Below are positions 47,121 to 57,113 of a stretch of 64,000 nt of DNA, piece by piece. Below the pieces are notes generated by a model. The model was not told the DNA's origin, did no database searches, and was given only the letters and a program-made list of their open reading frames with translations. A program made the position numbers and the translations under genes. The stretch comes from Sphingopyxis panaciterrulae (lineage in GTDB: Bacteria; Pseudomonadota; Alphaproteobacteria; Sphingomonadales; Sphingomonadaceae), in NCBI RefSeq assembly GCF_014199295.1, contig NZ_JACIJH010000001.1:248001-312000 (forward strand). The letters run 5' to 3'. Each line of letters opens with the position of its first letter. The first letter of the stretch is position 1.

Positions 47121-48419
47121 TCAGGGGGCGGGGATCGCCGTCGGTGCCGGCGCGGTAGAGGCCGGCGCCGCGAGCGGCGCGGTGAAGGACAGCATCAGCC
47201 CCGCGAGCGCCGCCGACATCAGGTTCGACAGGCTGCCTGCGAGCAGCGCCTTGAGGCCCAGCTTCGCGATCATCGGGCGCTGGTTGGGGGCGAGTCCGCC
47301 GGTCACCGCCATCTGGATCGCGATCGAGCTGAAATTGGCGAAGCCGCACAGCGCAAAGGTGGCGATCGCGACCGAGATCGGGGCAAAGCCGGCCTGCTCC
47401 TTGCCCAGGTCGATGAAGGCGACGAATTCGTTGAGCACCACCTTGGTCCCGAACAGTCCGCCGACCGCGGCGCTTTCGTCCCACGGCACGCCCATCAGCC
47501 ACATCACCGGGCGGAAGACCGCGCCGATCACCGCCTGGAACGACAGGTCGGGATAGCCGAACCAGCCGCCGATCCCGGCGAGCAGCCCATTGGCGAGCGC
47601 GACGAGCGCGACGAAGGCGAGCACCATCGCGCCCACCGCAACCGCCAGCTTGACGCCGGTCTGCGCGCCCTGTGCCGCCGCCATGATGATGTTGGCGGGC
47701 TTTTCCTCGTCGTGGCTCGCCTCGGGCATGATGACCGGCTCGATGCCCAGATCCTTGGGGTTGTCGGGCATGATGATCTTCGCCATCAGGATACCGCCCG
47801 GCGCCGACATGAAGCTTGCGGCGAGCAGATAGGGCAGCAGATGCTCGCCGATCATGCTCGCATAGGCGCCGAGGATGGTGCCCGCGACCCCGGCCATGCC
47901 GACGGTCATCACGGTGAAGAGCTGCGACGGGGTCAGGCTGGCGAGATAGGGGCGGATGACGAGCGGGCTTTCGCTCTGCCCGACGAAGATGTTGGCGGCG
48001 GCGCCCAGGCTTTCGACCTTGGTGATGCCCGTCACCTTCTGGATCGCGCCGCCGACCCATTTGATGACGAGTTGCATGATGCCCAGATAATAGAGGATCG
48101 AGATCAGCGAGGCGAAAAAGATGATCACGGGCAGCGCCGCGATCGCGAAGCTGTTCGCGCCCATTTCGGGCGAGGCGAGCGGGCCGAAGATGAAATCGGT
48201 GCCGGCCTTCGCATAGCCGAGCAGATTCGCGACGCCGGTCGACATCGCCTGAATCACCGCGCGGCCCCATGGCGTCCCGATCACCAGCAGCGCGAAGCCC
48301 GCCTGAAGCAGAAAGGCGGGGACGACGACGCGCAGCCGAATCCAACGACGATTGGACGAGAAGAGAAGGGCGATCGCGAGCAATGCGACGATGCCGAGCA
48401 GACCGATCAGGCGTTCCAT
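47121..48419 (-). CDS. Concentrative nucleoside transporter (CNT/NupC family)
   Basis: The 432-residue membrane protein shows the CNT blocks VGTPWGRAVIQAMSTGVANL, IFVGQSESPLVIRPYLASL, LGAYASMIGEHLLPYLLAAS, FMSAPGGILMAKIIMPD and KVVLNEFVAFIDLG, ending with CGFANFSSIAIQMAVTGGLA. These form the nucleoside and cation binding sites. It imports nucleosides with protons or sodium. It diverges from the S9 peptidase gene with about 150 bases between the starts. Confidence 0.95.
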   Translation of the reverse strand: MERLIGLLGIVALLAIALLFSSNRRWIRLRVVVPAFLLQAGFALLVIGTPWGRAVIQAMSTGVANLLGYAKAGTDFIFGPLASPEMGANSFAIAALPVIIFFASLISILYYLGIMQLVIKWVGGAIQKVTGITKVESLGAAANIFVGQSESPLVIRPYLASLTPSQLFTVMTVGMAGVAGTILGAYASMIGEHLLPYLLAASFMSAPGGILMAKIIMPDNPKDLGIEPVIMPEASHDEEKPANIIMAAAQGAQTGVKLAVAVGAMVLAFVALVALANGLLAGIGGWFGYPDLSFQAVIGAVFRPVMWLMGVPWDESAAVGGLFGTKVVLNEFVAFIDLGKEQAGFAPISVAIATFALCGFANFSSIAIQMAVTGGLAPNQRPMIAKLGLKALLAGSLSNLMSAALAGLMLSFTAPLAAPASTAPAPTAIPAP

Positions 48420-48568
48420 ATGGTAATTGCGTCCCCCGCAAGTTTATGACGTCTGTCTAGCGGGCTTTGGCGACGGGGCAAGGGCGTCACGCTCGGTTCG
48501 CCGCAGCGATCCGGTGGGGCTTGGCGCGCGGCGCTTTCCTTTCTAGACGGACCAAGGGGGAGGGGCGC

Positions 48569-50539
48569 ATGGTCCGGCTGCTATTCTTGATCCTTTTGTC
48601 GGCGCTTGCCGGGCCGCTGGCGGCGCAGAGCGCGCCCGCCGACACGTCGGCCGCGGCCGCACCGTCTCCGTCCGTCGCCACGATTGGCCCGCTGGCGACC
48701 GAGGCCTTCGCGCGGCTGCCCTTCGTCGAAAAGCCGGCGCTGTCGCCCGACGGCAGCCATGTCGCCGGTCTGTTCGCGGTGCGCGGCGAGCAGCGCATCC
48801 TGCTGATGCCGGTGTTCGGCGATCGCAGCCGCAGCGTCATGGTCGGGGTTCCCGACCAGACCGAGATCGCGTGGCTGCGCTGGGTCAACGACGACAATCT
48901 CGTCGTCGGGCTGTACGCGCTGCAACCCATCGCCGGCGACAATTGGTACATCTCGCGAATGATCGCGATCAGCCGCACTACCGGCAAGGTCACAAAATTG
49001 CTGTGGGATGTCGGCGGCCAGAACGGCGCCGACCTGCTGTGGGTTCCGACCGACGGCAGCAATCATATCCTCGTCGCGGCGCAGAACAGCATCTATGTGG
49101 GCGAGGATTTCTGGCCCAGCGTCTATCGGGTCGACGTCACCAATGGACGCAAGCGCGTGGTCCTCCGCGGCCGTTCCGGCGTGATGGACTGGGGCGTCGA
49201 TCACTTCGGCCGCATTCGCTACGGGATCGGCTATAGCGACGCGACGACGCGGGCGACCTTGCTCTATCGCTCGGGCGGCGAAGGCAGTTTCCGGTTGATC
49301 GAGCGCGCCTCGCTGCGCAACGAAGAGGAACTAACGGTGCCGTTCCTCTTCCTCCCCGGGACCGATCATGGCTATGTCATCGACAACGATGACGACGGGC
49401 GCTCGGTCGTCGCCGAGATCGATTTGGCGACCGGAAAGCCGGTCCGTACCGTCTATGCGGTCGACGGCAGCGACGTCGACGGTATCGAAATGTCGTTCGA
49501 CGGCTCGCGGTTGCTGGGGGTGACGACGACCGGTCGCGACCGCTCGATCCGCTGGATCGACCCGGTCATGGCGGAGCATCAGAAGACGCTCGACGCGGCA
49601 TCGCCCGCCTCGACGGTGCGGATCGAAAGCTACAGCCGCAATCTCGACAAGATGCTGGTACGGATCAGTACCCCCGACAACCCCGGTCTGCTCTATTATT
49701 ATGACGCGGCGACTGGCGCCCTCGACCGGCTTGCCGCGATCAACGAGGCGATCGGCGGCAAGCGGCTGTCGCGAGCCAGGCTGGTGCAATACAAGGCGCG
49801 CGACGGGCTCGAAATCGAGGCGGTGCTGACGATGCCGCGCGGTCGGGCGGCGAAAGGACTTCCCTTCATCGTCATGCCGCACGGCGGCCCCTGGGCGCAC
49901 GACGAACTCGGCTATGATTATTGGGCACAGTTCCTGGCCGAGCGTGGCTATGCTGTGCTCCAGCCCAATTTCCGCGGCTCGACCGGCTATGGCGAGGATT
50001 TCCTGCGCGCCGGACAGGGACAGCTCGGCTTCGCGATGCAGGACGATGTCAGCGACGGCGTGCGCTGGGCGGTCGGCGAGGGCATCGCCGATGCGAAGCG
50101 CGTGTGCATCGTCGGCGCGTCCTATGGCGGCTATGCCGCGATGTGGGGCGTTGCCAGGGATCCTGACCAGTATCGCTGCGCGATCGCCATCGCCGGCGTG
50201 TCCAACCTGCGCCGCGAAGTCAATGATTTCGGCGGCGCGGTGCGCGCGCGCCTCTATCGCGACCAGTGGCGGAAGATGACGCCCGATTTCGCGGCGGTGT
50301 CCCCGATCAACGCGATCGGCCGGATCAAGGCGCCTCTGTTGCTGATTCATGGGCGCAAGGATGTGACGGTCGATCACGGCCAGTCGGCGCGCATGTATGC
50401 CGCGATGCAGGATGCCGGAAAGACGGTCGAGTTCGTGTCGATCCCGCTCGCCGATCATTATTTCACCCGCGAAGCCGATCGCCTGACCCTGCTCGGTGCG
50501 ATCGACGACTTTTTGCGCCGTTATAATCCGCCCGATTGA
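48569..50539 (+). CDS. S9-family prolyl oligopeptidase-like peptidase, exported
   Basis: The 656-residue protein has a signal peptide (MVRLLFLILLSALAGPLAAQ), a seven-bladed propeller region of about 370 residues, and an alpha/beta hydrolase domain with VMPHGGPWAHDELGYDYWAQ, nucleophile serine in CIVGASYGGYAAMWGVARD, aspartate in LLIHGRKDVTVDHGQSARMY and histidine in IPLADHYFTREADR. It is an acylaminoacyl/dipeptidyl-type peptidase acting in the periplasm. The start at the signal peptide is preceded by GGGGGAGGGG; longer frames upstream are rejected. Confidence 0.94.
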   Translation: MVRLLFLILLSALAGPLAAQSAPADTSAAAAPSPSVATIGPLATEAFARLPFVEKPALSPDGSHVAGLFAVRGEQRILLMPVFGDRSRSVMVGVPDQTEIAWLRWVNDDNLVVGLYALQPIAGDNWYISRMIAISRTTGKVTKLLWDVGGQNGADLLWVPTDGSNHILVAAQNSIYVGEDFWPSVYRVDVTNGRKRVVLRGRSGVMDWGVDHFGRIRYGIGYSDATTRATLLYRSGGEGSFRLIERASLRNEEELTVPFLFLPGTDHGYVIDNDDDGRSVVAEIDLATGKPVRTVYAVDGSDVDGIEMSFDGSRLLGVTTTGRDRSIRWIDPVMAEHQKTLDAASPASTVRIESYSRNLDKMLVRISTPDNPGLLYYYDAATGALDRLAAINEAIGGKRLSRARLVQYKARDGLEIEAVLTMPRGRAAKGLPFIVMPHGGPWAHDELGYDYWAQFLAERGYAVLQPNFRGSTGYGEDFLRAGQGQLGFAMQDDVSDGVRWAVGEGIADAKRVCIVGASYGGYAAMWGVARDPDQYRCAIAIAGVSNLRREVNDFGGAVRARLYRDQWRKMTPDFAAVSPINAIGRIKAPLLLIHGRKDVTVDHGQSARMYAAMQDAGKTVEFVSIPLADHYFTREADRLTLLGAIDDFLRRYNPPD

Positions 50540-50581
50540 CGCCACCTTTCCAGCCACGCAAAAAGTGATTAAGCGGCGCCG

Positions 50582-51250
50582 ATGGAAAGTTCGTCCCCGC
50601 GCGCGGTCGCGCCCTCGCTGTTGCTCTTCGCCATCCTCTATGGCGGCATGGTTCCGCTCGGCGGCTTTCTCGGCGCCAAGCAGGTCGCGCTCGGCCCGCT
50701 GGCGGTCGAGGCGGGAATCTTTCCCTTCCTGACGCTGATCGCGATCTCGAGCGGCATCGCCGAACTGCACGGTCGCGCCGTCGCCGACCGCCTTGTCCGG
50801 CTCGGCTTCATCCCGCTCATCCTGGCGATTCTCCTCGCCCTGTTCGTCCTGCAACTGCCGACCGACGCCGGCATGTACGAGCCCGCGAAGGAGGCGTTCC
50901 CGATCATCGTCGGGCAGGGCTGGCGCATGATGGCCGCGGGCATCATTGCCTATGGCGTGTCGGTCAGCCTCAACGTCTGGATCTTCTCGCGCATGACCGC
51001 GAACAACGGCCGGCTGCTGCCGCTGCGCGGCTTCATCGCCGCGGCGCTCAGCCAGATCGTCGACACGCTGATCTTCATCACTATCAGCTTCTATGGCGTG
51101 CGGCCGATTGGCGAGCTGATGCTCGGCCAGATGATCGCCAAGGTCGTGCTGTCGGCGGTGATGGTGCCGCTACTCGTCATGGCGGTGGTCGCGATCGGGC
51201 GCCGGCTCGATGGCGCGCCGGTCGCCGGCGCGGCGGGAGCCGCGGCATGA
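50582..51250 (+). CDS. Queuosine-precursor transporter (VUT/YhhQ family)
   Basis: The 222-residue protein has six hydrophobic helices and the VUT-family blocks [40 protein letters not shown] and [20 protein letters not shown], ending with [16 protein letters not shown]. YhhQ proteins import preQ0/preQ1 for queuosine synthesis. gluQ in this window acts on the same nucleoside. Its stop overlaps the argB start (ATGA). Confidence 0.88.
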   Translation: MESSSPRAVAPSLLLFAILYGGMVPLGGFLGAKQVALGPLAVEAGIFPFLTLIAISSGIAELHGRAVADRLVRLGFIPLILAILLALFVLQLPTDAGMYEPAKEAFPIIVGQGWRMMAAGIIAYGVSVSLNVWIFSRMTANNGRLLPLRGFIAAALSQIVDTLIFITISFYGVRPIGELMLGQMIAKVVLSAVMVPLLVMAVVAIGRRLDGAPVAGAAGAAA

Positions 51251-52149
51251 CGACCGACCCGACCCAGATGCCCGACCTCCTCGCCAAGGCCGAAACGCTG
51301 GTCGAGGCGCTACCCTATCTGCAGCGCTACGCCGGCGAGACTTTCGTGATCAAATATGGCGGCCACGCGATGGGCGATCCGGAGGCGCAGCGCGACTTTG
51401 CCGAGGATGTCGTGCTGCTGAAGGCCGTCGGCATCAACCCGGTCGTCGTCCATGGCGGCGGGCCGCAGATCGGCGCGATGCTGAAGCAGCTCGGGATCGA
51501 ATCGACCTTCGTCGGCGGGCTGCGCGTCACCGACGCCGCGACCGCCGAGGTCGCCGAGATGGTGCTGGCGGGCAAGATCAACAAGGATATCGTCGGCTGG
51601 ATCGCCGCGCTCGGCGGCCGCGCGGTCGGCCTGTCGGGCAAGGACGCCAATCTGGTGCTCGCCGAAAAGATGCGGCGCAGCGAACCCGACCCCAATTCGG
51701 GGATCGAGCGCCATGTCGACCTGGGCTTCGTCGGCGAGCCGGTCGCGGTCGACCCGACGATCCTGTCCAACCTCGCGGGCGACAATTTCATCCCGGTCGT
51801 GGCGCCGGTCGCGCTCGGCGCCGACGGGGCGACCTATAACATCAATGCCGACACGATGGCCGGGGCGATCGCCGGGGCGCTCGGCGCCAAGCGCTTCTTC
51901 CTGCTCACCGACGTCGCGGGGGTGCTCGACAAGGCGGGGACGTTGCTCACCGACCTCGACCGAGCGCGCATCGACGCGCTGAAGGCCGACGCGACGATCA
52001 CCGGCGGCATGATTCCCAAGGTCGATACCTGCCTCGGCGCGGTCGACGCGGGGGTCGAGGCCGCGGTCATCCTCGACGGGCGCGTCCCGCACGCGATGCT
52101 GCTCGAAATTTTCACGGCAAGGGGTGCGGGCACGCTCATTCATCGCTAG
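51247..52149 (+). CDS. argB: Acetylglutamate kinase
   Basis: The 300-residue kinase shows [20 protein letters not shown] (ATP lysine and glycine loop), [72 protein letters not shown] and [20 protein letters not shown]. It phosphorylates N-acetylglutamate in arginine synthesis; the arginine-sensitive type usually carries an N-terminal helix like the one here. It overlaps the VUT gene by 4 bases. Confidence 0.97.
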   Translation: MTTDPTQMPDLLAKAETLVEALPYLQRYAGETFVIKYGGHAMGDPEAQRDFAEDVVLLKAVGINPVVVHGGGPQIGAMLKQLGIESTFVGGLRVTDAATAEVAEMVLAGKINKDIVGWIAALGGRAVGLSGKDANLVLAEKMRRSEPDPNSGIERHVDLGFVGEPVAVDPTILSNLAGDNFIPVVAPVALGADGATYNINADTMAGAIAGALGAKRFFLLTDVAGVLDKAGTLLTDLDRARIDALKADATITGGMIPKVDTCLGAVDAGVEAAVILDGRVPHAMLLEIFTARGAGTLIHR

Positions 52150-52181
52150 TAAGGCATCGACCTTTCGGCCGGAGACCTTCC

Positions 52182-52490
52182 TTGTATTTCATGTTGCTCA
52201 ATATTCTGGCGATCCTGCTCAACGTCCTGTGGTGGATCATCATCGTCCAGGCGGTGATGTCGTGGCTGATCGCCTTCAACGTCATCAACACCCACAATGA
52301 ATTCGTCGGCCAGCTCTGGTATGTGCTCGATCGGATCACCGAGCCGCTCTACCGCCCGTTCCGGCGTATCATGCCCGATTTCGGCGGCATCGACCTGACC
52401 CCGATGGTCGTGTTGATCCTACTCATCATCATCCGCGGGCCGGTGCTGGGCTATCTCGCCCAGCTCGGTGTGCAGGCCGGTCTGGCGTGA
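52182..52490 (+). CDS. YggT-family membrane protein
   Basis: The 102-residue protein has two hydrophobic stretches ([20 protein letters not shown] and [20 protein letters not shown]) joined by the conserved [20 protein letters not shown], the YggT signature. The start is TTG at 52182: GGAG lies seven bases before it, while the ATG at 52191 has no site. These proteins are linked to cell division and osmotic stress. folD follows after 7 bases. Confidence 0.87.
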   Translation: MYFMLLNILAILLNVLWWIIIVQAVMSWLIAFNVINTHNEFVGQLWYVLDRITEPLYRPFRRIMPDFGGIDLTPMVVLILLIIIRGPVLGYLAQLGVQAGLA

Positions 52491-52497
52491 GGGCGCG

Positions 52498-53418
52498 ATG
52501 ACCGGCAACGCGGCCCCGGCCCCTGCACCGCCCCACGTCATCGACGGCAAGGCCTTCGCCGCCGCGCTGCGTCAGCGCATCGCCGATGCGGTGCCGGCGT
52601 TCGCGGAGGCGGCGGGCCGCGCGCCCGGCCTCGCGGTCGTGCTCGTCGGCGACGATCCGGCGAGCGCGGTCTATGTCGCCTCGAAGGGCAAGGCGACGCG
52701 TGCTGCCGGCATGGAGAGCTTCGAGCATCGTCTGCCCGCCGATGCGACGCAGGCGGAGGTCGAGGCGCTGCTCGCGCAGCTCAACGCCGACGAGGCGGTC
52801 GACGGCATCTTGCTGCAACTGCCGCTGCCCGGCCATCTCGACGAACAGGCGGCGGTCGCGACGATCGATCCCGACAAGGATGTCGACGGGCTGACCCCGG
52901 TCAGCGCCGGGCGCCTCGCGCTCGGTATCCCGGGGATGGTGCCCTGCACTCCCTATGGCTGCCTGCTGCTGCTCCAGGATAGGCTCGGCGATTTGTCGGG
53001 GAAGGATGCGGTGGTGATCGGCCGCTCGATCCTCGTCGGCAAGCCGATGGCGGCCTTGCTGCTCGGCGCCAATTGCACGGTGACGATGGCGCACAGCCGG
53101 ACGACGGACCTGCCCGAGCGGGTCCGGCGCGCCGATATCGTGGTCGCCGCGGTCGGGCGGCCCGAGATGGTGAAGGGCGAGTGGATCAAGCCCGGCGCGG
53201 TGGTCATCGACGTCGGCATCAACCGCCTGCCGCCCGCCGAGGGCGCGGCGAAGGGCCGGCTGGTCGGCGACGTCGCCTATGACGAGGCGGCGGCGGTCGC
53301 GGCCGCGATCACCCCGGTGCCCGGCGGGGTGGGGCCGATGACGATCGCCTGCCTCTTGCGCAATACGCTCGTCGCCGCGCACCGTCGCGCGGGGCTCGCC
53401 GATCCGGAGGGTCTGTGA
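52498..53418 (+). CDS. folD: Bifunctional methylenetetrahydrofolate dehydrogenase / cyclohydrolase
   Basis: The 306-residue enzyme contains [32 protein letters not shown] with the catalytic lysine and tyrosine, [59 protein letters not shown] for NADP and [20 protein letters not shown]. It interconverts one-carbon tetrahydrofolates. The ATG at 52498 is chosen over an earlier one inside the YggT gene. Its stop overlaps the start of the next gene. Confidence 0.97.
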   Translation: MTGNAAPAPAPPHVIDGKAFAAALRQRIADAVPAFAEAAGRAPGLAVVLVGDDPASAVYVASKGKATRAAGMESFEHRLPADATQAEVEALLAQLNADEAVDGILLQLPLPGHLDEQAAVATIDPDKDVDGLTPVSAGRLALGIPGMVPCTPYGCLLLLQDRLGDLSGKDAVVIGRSILVGKPMAALLLGANCTVTMAHSRTTDLPERVRRADIVVAAVGRPEMVKGEWIKPGAVVIDVGINRLPPAEGAAKGRLVGDVAYDEAAAVAAAITPVPGGVGPMTIACLLRNTLVAAHRRAGLADPEGL

Positions 53419-54089
53419 TGCGCCGCCTGCTCCTGCCCGCGCTCGCGCTGTTCCTGGTTGCCGGCTGCACGTCGCCTTCAGGGCGCGGCGATCTCTACAA
53501 CCGGCCGCTGGCGGCGAATCCGAGCGCTTTCATCGCCGCCGAACTCGCCTTCGCGCGGCTGGCGCGGGACAAGGGGCAGTGGACGGCATTTCGCGAGACA
53601 GCGGCCGATGATGCGGTGATGTTCATGCCGCAGCGCGTGCTCGCCCGCGATTGGCTGAAGGCCAAGCCCGACCCCGCGCAGGCAGTGTCGTGGCAGCCGC
53701 ACGCCGTCTATGTCAGTTGCGACGGCAACAGCGGCGCGACGACCGGCGCCTGGCAGAAGGGCCCGACGTTCGGCTATTTCACCACCATCTGGCGGCGCGA
53801 CCCGCGCAAGGGCGAGATGCGCTGGGTGCTCGACCATGGCGCCGAGCTGACGACGCCGCGGGAGGCGCCCGACTTCATCGAATCGAAACAGGCAGTCTGC
53901 GGATCGCGGCCCGATGCGGTTGCGACAGCGGCGGACGAGGGCGCGGCGGTCGGCCTGTCGGACGACCGGACGCTGAGCTGGACTTCGATCGCCCGCTCCG
54001 ACGGGTCGCGCCGCGTCACGGTGCGAATGTGGGATGGCAGCGCCATGACGGCGGTGATCGACGACCGGGTTCCGGCGCCCGGCCAATGA
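53418..54089 (+). CDS. Lipoprotein with NTF2/SnoaL-like domain
   Basis: The 223-residue protein starts [20 protein letters not shown], a lipoprotein signal with lipobox VAGC. Its domain has AFIAAELAFARLARDKGQWT, AFRETAADDAVMFMPQRVLA and TIWRRDPRKGEMRWVLDHGA, the cone-shaped NTF2-like fold seen in DUF4440-type proteins. The ATG at 53418 is preferred because GGAGG is seven bases upstream; a GTG three bases earlier is possible. Function unknown. Confidence 0.82.
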   Translation: MRRLLLPALALFLVAGCTSPSGRGDLYNRPLAANPSAFIAAELAFARLARDKGQWTAFRETAADDAVMFMPQRVLARDWLKAKPDPAQAVSWQPHAVYVSCDGNSGATTGAWQKGPTFGYFTTIWRRDPRKGEMRWVLDHGAELTTPREAPDFIESKQAVCGSRPDAVATAADEGAAVGLSDDRTLSWTSIARSDGSRRVTVRMWDGSAMTAVIDDRVPAPGQ

Positions 54090-54715
54090 TCGACCTGTTC
54101 ATCTCGGCCTTCGTCACCCTGTTCGTGGTCATCGACCCGCCGGGCTGCGCGCCGATCTATGCCAGCCTGACGAGCGGGGCGAGCGCGGCGCAGCGGCGGT
54201 CGATGGCGCTGCGCGCGACGATCATCGCCGGGGCGATCCTGATCTTCTTCGCGATGTTCGGCGAGGCGCTGCTCGCCTTCCTGCACATCGATCTCGACAG
54301 TTTCCGCATCGCCGGCGGCATCATGCTGTTCGTCATCGCGCTCGAGATGGTGTTCGAAAAGCGCACCGAACGCCGCGAGCAGCGTGCCGAAAAGGTGATC
54401 GCGACGCCTGAGATCGAGGATGTCTCGGTCTTTCCGATGGCGATGCCGATGCTCGCGGGGCCAGGGTCGATCGCCTCGGTGATGTTGCTCGTCGCGCAGA
54501 ACAACGGGTTCGACCGTGCGCTGGTGATCTTTGGCGCGCTGCTGCTCGTGCTGCTGATCAGCCTGGGGGCGCTGCTCGCGGCGGGACCGCTAATGCGGCT
54601 GATCGGGGGCAAGGGAGAGGCGATCATCACCCGCCTGCTCGGCGTGCTGCTCGCCGCGCTGGCGGCGCAGTTCGTGATCGACGGGCTGAAGGCGAGCTTC
54701 CCGAGCCTGGGCTGA
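54086..54715 (+). CDS. MarC-family integral membrane protein
   Basis: The 209-residue protein starts MIDLFISAFVTLFVVIDPPG followed by CAPIYASLTSG. The VTLFVVIDPPG...P motif with its conserved Asp-Pro, the second-half VFPMAMPMLAGPGSIASVML and six hydrophobic helices identify the MarC family. The name comes from the mar locus, but no role in resistance is shown. The ATG overlaps the stop of the lipoprotein gene. Confidence 0.93.
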   Translation: MIDLFISAFVTLFVVIDPPGCAPIYASLTSGASAAQRRSMALRATIIAGAILIFFAMFGEALLAFLHIDLDSFRIAGGIMLFVIALEMVFEKRTERREQRAEKVIATPEIEDVSVFPMAMPMLAGPGSIASVMLLVAQNNGFDRALVIFGALLLVLLISLGALLAAGPLMRLIGGKGEAIITRLLGVLLAALAAQFVIDGLKASFPSLG

Positions 54716-54719
54716 CGAA

Positions 54720-54749
54720 AAAGGGCGCCGCCTTGCGGCGACGCCCTTT
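54720..54749. terminator. Bidirectional terminator between marC-like and ompA-like genes
   Basis: AAAGGGCG and CGCCCTTT enclose an inner CGCC/GGCG stem with one mismatch and a TTGC loop. Flanking A-run (left) and T-rich end (right, CCCTTTCTT) suit termination on both strands of the convergent genes. Confidence 0.75.
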
Positions 54750-54766
54750 CTTCCACGGGAAGGAAA

Positions 54767-55456
54767 TTATTGCGCGGCGTTGACGTCCGATTGCGTGACC
54801 GGCGCGATGCGGATTTCGACGCGGCGGTTGCACTGGCGGTCGGCCTCGCTCGTCTCGGGCACGCATTTGAGCTGCGATTCGCCATAGCCCATCGTCGCCA
54901 TCCGGGCGCGCTGGACGCCGCGGGTGCCGAGGTAATCGGCGACCGACGCGGCGCGGCGTTCGGACAGACCCTGGTTATAGCTGTCGCTGCCCGACGAATC
55001 GGTGTGGCCGTAGATGTCGATATAGGTGCTCGGATATTCGCTGAGGGTCGAGGCGACGCTGTCGAGCGCGCTACGGAACTGGCTCTTCACCACCGCGCTG
55101 TTGAGGTCGAAGGTGACGTCGCCGGGCATGTTGAGGACGAGCTGGTCGCCCTGGCGCTCGACGTCGATGCCGGTGCCGGCGGTGCGTTCGCGCAGCTTCT
55201 TTTCCTGTTGGTCCATGTAATAGCCCGCGCCCGCGCCCGCGACGGCGCCGATGCCCGCGCCGACGATCTCTTCGGTGCGGCTGTTCTTGCCGCCGATCAG
55301 GTCGCCGAGCAGATAGCCGCCGAGCGCACCGCCGACGCCGCCGATCGCGGCCTTGGAAATCTTTCTCTCGCCGGTCACCGGATCGGTGACACAGCCGCTC
55401 AGCATCAGCGCGCCGATGCCGGCGAAGGTGGTGAGCTTGATCGTCTTGCTGTTCAT
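54767..55456 (-). CDS. OmpA-family outer-membrane lipoprotein with glycine zipper
   Basis: The 229-residue protein starts MNSKTIKLTTFAGIGALMLS with lipobox SGC. A glycine-zipper (AAIGGVGGALGGYLLGDLIG, EEIVGAGIGAVAGAGAGYYM) spans about residues 35-80. The OmpA C-terminal peptidoglycan-binding domain follows: VTFDLNSAVVKSQFRSALDS, YIDIYGHTDSSGSDSYNQGL and LSERRAASVADYLGTRGVQ. It probably anchors the outer membrane to peptidoglycan (YiaD/Pal-like). Confidence 0.93.
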   Translation of the reverse strand: MNSKTIKLTTFAGIGALMLSGCVTDPVTGERKISKAAIGGVGGALGGYLLGDLIGGKNSRTEEIVGAGIGAVAGAGAGYYMDQQEKKLRERTAGTGIDVERQGDQLVLNMPGDVTFDLNSAVVKSQFRSALDSVASTLSEYPSTYIDIYGHTDSSGSDSYNQGLSERRAASVADYLGTRGVQRARMATMGYGESQLKCVPETSEADRQCNRRVEIRIAPVTQSDVNAAQ

Positions 55457-55692
55457 CGTTTCGCTCCCTTTTTCAAAGCGGTGCGCGGTTCTGCGCCGCC
55501 GCTCTCCACCCGGATAACAGATGGTGCGGCGACTGGTTCCAAAATCTTGCTGAACCGGGGATGATCGGCCGTCCGCTCTCCGCCTTGTCGATGCCCTACC
55601 GATCCCATTGTGCAGCGCGGCGGCTTTGCCCTATAGCGGCGTGATGACCCAAGCTTGCCGGGGCCGGGCGCGAGAGCGCCGCTGACACGCCC
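55457..55692. other. Divergent promoter gap between OmpA-lipoprotein and CNNM genes
   Basis: About 236 bases carry the promoters of two divergent genes. No clear -35/-10 pair, operator palindrome or small gene was seen. The words TTGATGA, CCTATAGC and similar are too weak to call. Confidence 0.4.
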
Positions 55693-57015
55693 ATGACCCC
55701 CTTTCCCTGGTCGGACGTCGCGATCATCGCCGTCCTCATTCTTCTGAACGGTGTTTTCGCCCTGTCCGAGCTCGCGATCGTCTCGGCGCGTGGACCGCGG
55801 CTGCAGGCGGCCGAAAAGCGGGGGAGCCGCGGCGCCAAGATCGCGCGGCAGCTTGCCGCCGATCCGGGGCGCTTCCTGTCGACTGTACAGGTCGGCATCA
55901 CGCTGATCGGCATCCTCGCCGGCGCCTATTCGGGTGCCAGCCTGGGCCAGCCGGTCGCCGAGCGGCTGTGGGCGTGGTTCGGGCTCGACGTCGAGTCCGC
56001 GCGCACCGCGGGCTTCGCGGTCGTCATCGGCCTCACCACCTATTTCTCGCTGATCGCGGGCGAACTGGTGCCGAAGCAGTTCGCGCTGCGCGCGCCTGAA
56101 CGCATCGCGACGATCATGGCGCTGCCGATGCTGTGGCTGTCGCGTATCGCCGCACCGCTCGTCTGGCTGCTCGATGCGAGCTCGCGGCTCGTCTTTCGCC
56201 TGCTGGGGCTGAGCCGCGATTCCGAGAATCGGGTGACCGCCGAGGAACTGCACCTGATCGTCGCCGAGGCGTCGAAATCGGGGGTGATCGAGGAAAGCGA
56301 GCGTGCAATCATCTCGGGCGTCGTGCGCCTCGCCGACCGGCCGGTGCGCGAGGTGATGACCCCGCGCATCGAGGTCGACTGGATCGACATCGCCGCCGAC
56401 GCCGACGCGGTGCGCGCCAAGCTGCTCGAAACCCCGCATACCCGCCTGCCGGTCGCGCGCGGCTCGGTCGACGATATCGTCGGGGTCGTGCAGGCGCGCG
56501 ACATCGCCGGGGCGCTGTTCCGCGGCGAGGCGCTCGACCTTGAGATGCTGACGCGCCGCGCGGCGGTGATCCACGACCAGATCGACGCGATGGACGCGCT
56601 GGAAGGACTGCGCGCCGCCGAGGTGCCGATGCTGCTCGTCCACGACGAATATGGGCATTTCGAGGGGCTGGTGACGCCTGCCGACCTGCTGTCGGCGATC
56701 GCCGGCGAATTCGCCTCCGACCAGGATATCGGCAGCGAGCCCTTCGTGACCGAACGCGACGACGGCAGCCTGCTGATTGCCGGGTCGATGCCCGCCGATC
56801 AGATGGCCGAGCGGCTCGGCATCGAACTCGACGATGACCGCGATTACGCAACCGCCGCTGGTCACGCGCTGGCGATCCTGAAGCACCTGCCGCAAGAGGG
56901 CGAGAGCTTCGTCGACAAGGGCTGGCGTTTCGAAATCGTCGACATGGACGGGCGCAAGATCGACAAGCTGCTGGTCAGCGAATTGCGGCGGCCGAAGGAC
57001 GACGAGGCCGAGTGA
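55693..57015 (+). CDS. CNNM/CorC-family (hemolysin-type) membrane protein with CBS domains
   Basis: The 440-residue protein begins with a DUF21 membrane domain (VAIIAVLILLNGVFALSELA IVSARGPRL; VGITLIGILAGAYSGASLGQ; YFSLIAGELVPKQFALRAPE). A CBS pair starts near residue 210 (VREVMTPRIEVDWIDIAADA, VLVHDEYGHFEGLVTPADLL-like) and a C-terminal transporter-associated domain follows (FVTERDDGSLLIAGSMPADQ). Such proteins transport or sense magnesium or other cations. It is transcribed alone. Confidence 0.92.
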   Translation: MTPFPWSDVAIIAVLILLNGVFALSELAIVSARGPRLQAAEKRGSRGAKIARQLAADPGRFLSTVQVGITLIGILAGAYSGASLGQPVAERLWAWFGLDVESARTAGFAVVIGLTTYFSLIAGELVPKQFALRAPERIATIMALPMLWLSRIAAPLVWLLDASSRLVFRLLGLSRDSENRVTAEELHLIVAEASKSGVIEESERAIISGVVRLADRPVREVMTPRIEVDWIDIAADADAVRAKLLETPHTRLPVARGSVDDIVGVVQARDIAGALFRGEALDLEMLTRRAAVIHDQIDAMDALEGLRAAEVPMLLVHDEYGHFEGLVTPADLLSAIAGEFASDQDIGSEPFVTERDDGSLLIAGSMPADQMAERLGIELDDDRDYATAAGHALAILKHLPQEGESFVDKGWRFEIVDMDGRKIDKLLVSELRRPKDDEAE

Positions 57016-57113
57016 CTCTTGCCGTCGCGACGGCCTTGAGGCGATAAAAGATACGGCCGTGTGCGGGAAATGGTCTCCTTTGTCGCTTCAAGGCCGGTGC
57101 TGGTAGTGACTCC

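Noticed and set aside
50540-50581. Possible preQ1 riboswitch before the queuosine-precursor transporter (AAAAAGTGATTAAG stretch)
   Set aside because: The gap is only 42 bases and does not show the preQ1-I stem with its A-rich tail pairing or the larger class II fold.
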